Shown here one piece after another: positions 6,658 to 7,631 of a stretch of DNA of 7,631 nt. The position numbers and the translations under genes are program-made. Origin of the DNA: Methanobrevibacter sp. (GTDB taxonomy: Archaea; Methanobacteriota; Methanobacteria; Methanobacteriales; Methanobacteriaceae); assembly GCA_031289975.1 (NCBI GenBank), contig JAITOM010000358.1, positions 1 through 7,631 on the forward strand, in the 5' to 3' direction. The notes below the pieces were generated by a model. It was given only the letters and a program-made list of their open reading frames with translations, made no database searches and had not been told where the DNA came from. The first letter of the stretch is position 1, and each line of letters opens with the position of its first letter.

Positions 6658-7338
6658 CTATTTACCATAAAATGGTCTTTTACTTTTTGGAATGATTTTT
6701 CTAAAGTTATCATAATCCGAGCTACTTAAATTAAAGTCATACTTACTTAACAAACCTTTAAGTTTTTTCTTATCTTCACAGTCAATATCAATTAAATTAG
6801 CATTTTTCCCTAAACTTTCAACCTCACCTAAAACATAGATGACACCTCTTATAATAGATTCACCAACATCTTTACCTAAGTTACCAAGAACGACTATACA
6901 ACCACCCATCATAAATATACCAGTCATAAACCCAGAGTTACCACCAACAATTATATTTCCATTTTTCATTATCTCTCCAGTTCTTGCACCAGCATCTTTT
7001 CTCACAAGGATTTCTCCACCATATATTCCCTGACCTACTCCATCCCCAGCAGAGCCTTCTATTAACAGTTTACCACCAGTCATGTTATCTCCACCAAACC
7101 AACCCACATTACCATTAATTTTTATATTTGCTTTATCATTCATTGTTCCAACAAAATATCCTGCTGATCCATCAACTTCAATGTCTACATCATCCACTAA
7201 TCCTGCAATAAGATAATGCATTGCATGAGGATTTTTTAAAATTATTTTATCATACTTTGAAGCATTCTCTCTAATGGATTCATTGGCTTCTCTTGGTGTT
7301 ATTTTAGATAAATCAATTTCATAAACCTTATTCGTCAT
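6658..7338 (-). CDS. Glutamate synthase GXGXG-domain subunit (GltB3)
   Basis: A 226-residue protein dominated by a right-handed beta-helix of the GXGXG type (PF01493), equivalent to the C-terminal domain of large glutamate synthases; the same fold occurs in formylmethanofuran dehydrogenase subunit C. Repeats with glycine pairs run from about residue 56 to 165: VDGSAGYFVG, INGNVGWFGG, MTGGKLLIEGSAGDGVG, IYGGEILVRKDAGARTG, and GGNSGFMTGIFMMGG. The domain is structural rather than catalytic. No signal peptide or membrane segment is seen. The first 50 residues and the basic C-terminal tail flank the helix. The gene lies directly upstream of the FMN subunit with a 21-base gap, which supports glutamate synthase over the formylmethanofuran enzyme. 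The start follows a weak AGGT site six bases upstream. Confidence 0.88.
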   Translation of the reverse strand: MTNKVYEIDLSKITPREANESIRENASKYDKIILKNPHAMHYLIAGLVDDVDIEVDGSAGYFVGTMNDKANIKINGNVGWFGGDNMTGGKLLIEGSAGDGVGQGIYGGEILVRKDAGARTGEIMKNGNIIVGGNSGFMTGIFMMGGCIVVLGNLGKDVGESIIRGVIYVLGEVESLGKNANLIDIDCEDKKKLKGLLSKYDFNLSSSDYDNFRKIIPKSKRPFYGK

Positions 7339-7344
7339 TTTAAA

Positions 7345-7369
7345 ACCTGTTTTTTATTTAAAATATAAA
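7345..7369 (-). promoter_or_regulatory. Probable core promoter of the glutamate synthase operon
   Basis: On the minus strand TTTATATTTT (plus-strand 7360-7369) is a good archaeal TATA box, but it lies only about 25 bases before the ATG at 7338 and would give an almost leaderless message. The AGGT at 7345-7348 would then lie at or before the start point. Other TATA-like stretches at about 7395-7435 would give a longer leader containing AGGT. The choice cannot be made by eye. Confidence 0.4.
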
Positions 7370-7466
7370 CTAATTATAGATTACTTTTTCATGTTAATAT
7401 ACGATAATTATAATTTGTTTATATTTTCATACAATATAATCTTTAGTATTAATATAAAAATAGTAT

Positions 7467-7496
7467 TTAATTATAAAAGTAGCATTAATTATAAAA
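7467..7496. repeat. Short direct repeat TTAATTATAAAA
   Basis: The 12-mer occurs at 7467-7478 and 7485-7496, an 18-base spacing, flanked by TAGTAT on the left and ATACT on the right as inverted ends. It lies between the glutamate synthase promoter and the 34-bp repeats. Base composition makes chance recurrence fairly likely. Confidence 0.35.
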
Positions 7497-7501
7497 TACT
7501 A

Positions 7502-7586
7502 AGGAAAATCTAAGATTTGTTATCGAAGATAACTTAGGAAAATCTAAGATTTGTTATCGAAGATAACTTAGGAAAATCTAAGATTT
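7502..7586. repeat. 34-bp tandem repeat made of small inverted repeats, 2.5 copies
   Basis: Two exact 34-base units (7502-7535 and 7536-7569) and a 17-base partial third copy (7570-7586) lie head to tail with no spacers. Each unit contains two inverted repeats: AAATCT-A-AGATTT and GTTATC-GAA-GATAAC. Across each junction CTTAG and CTAAG pair as well. In the last copy the palindrome extends to nine positions per arm with one mismatch (GGAAAATCT-A-AGATTTTTC). The array begins about 160 bases upstream of the glutamate synthase operon, in otherwise gene-free DNA. It could be a cluster of protein-binding sites, a structured transcript region or neutral slippage. Confidence 0.85.
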
Positions 7587-7596
7587 TTCGTTTCTA

Positions 7597-7612
7597 ATTG
7601 AACAAGTTCAAT
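7597..7612. promoter_or_regulatory. 16-bp palindrome, candidate operator or hairpin
   Basis: ATTGAAC-AA-GTTCAAT is a perfect inverted repeat with 7-base arms, just outside the 34-bp array. It differs in sequence from the array's inverted repeats. A T6 run follows at 7620-7625 on the plus strand, so it could also be a terminator-like structure, although no plus-strand gene lies before it in the window. Confidence 0.4.
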
Positions 7613-7631
7613 AATGAAATTTTTTAAATTA

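Noticed and set aside
6839..7033. Plus-strand proline-rich open frame inside the GXGXG gene
   Set aside because: The proline runs are the reverse complement of the glycine repeats; no start signal or family match.
6658..7338. Formylmethanofuran dehydrogenase subunit C
   Set aside because: It shares the GXGXG fold, but the tight operon with the glutamate synthase FMN subunit supports the glutamate synthase domain instead.
7502..7586. CRISPR array
   Set aside because: The units are directly adjacent without variable spacers, there are only two and a half copies, and no cas gene is present.
7339..7631. NrpR nitrogen-repressor operator
   Set aside because: GGAA occurs, but no TTCC follows at six bases or anywhere in this stretch.

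Overview
This window looks like chromosomal DNA from a methanogenic archaeon of the order Methanobacteriales, most likely Methanobrevibacter or a close relative. Three things point there: the DNA is strongly AT-rich, with spacers that are almost pure A/T; it carries an archaeal bifunctional fructose-1,6-bisphosphate aldolase/phosphatase and a split archaeal glutamate synthase; and it encodes a MraY-like phosphosugar transferase, expected in an archaeon that builds pseudomurein on a lipid carrier. The genus is inferred from style and gene content, not from a marker gene.

Layout: positions 1-398 carry no gene but hold a pair of near-perfect inverted repeats framed by short direct repeats, resembling a small non-coding mobile element. 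A plus-strand gene (399-1634) encodes a MnmC-type SAM-dependent methyltransferase. A 529-base AT-rich spacer with simple repeats follows; it ends in a 34-base-period duplication that carries two TATA-like boxes just before the plus-strand FBP aldolase/phosphatase gene (2176-3276). That gene ends in a palindrome that overlaps its stop codon.

From 3344 onward all genes lie on the minus strand. They are a small DUF357 protein (3344-3577), an AT-rich spacer, a multi-pass MraY-like transferase (3917-5026), and a two-gene glutamate synthase operon. The operon is transcribed leftwards: the GXGXG-domain protein (7338 to 6658), then the FMN/iron-sulfur synthase subunit (6636 to 5155), closed by a hairpin and U-tract terminator. 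Upstream of the operon (7339-7631) there is no gene. Instead there are 34-bp tandem repeats built from small inverted repeats, plus a separate 16-bp palindrome.

How the genes relate: they are ordinary core-metabolism genes, covering gluconeogenesis, glutamate synthesis, cell-wall precursor transfer and probable RNA modification. They are not one pathway, and only the two glutamate synthase genes form a clear operon. I see no convincing new defence or mobile system. The points most worth a second look are the repeat structures upstream of the glutamate synthase and aldolase genes, the inverted-repeat element at the left edge, the large cytoplasmic insertion in the MraY homologue, and the missing amidotransferase (GltB1) partner next to the glutamate synthase genes.
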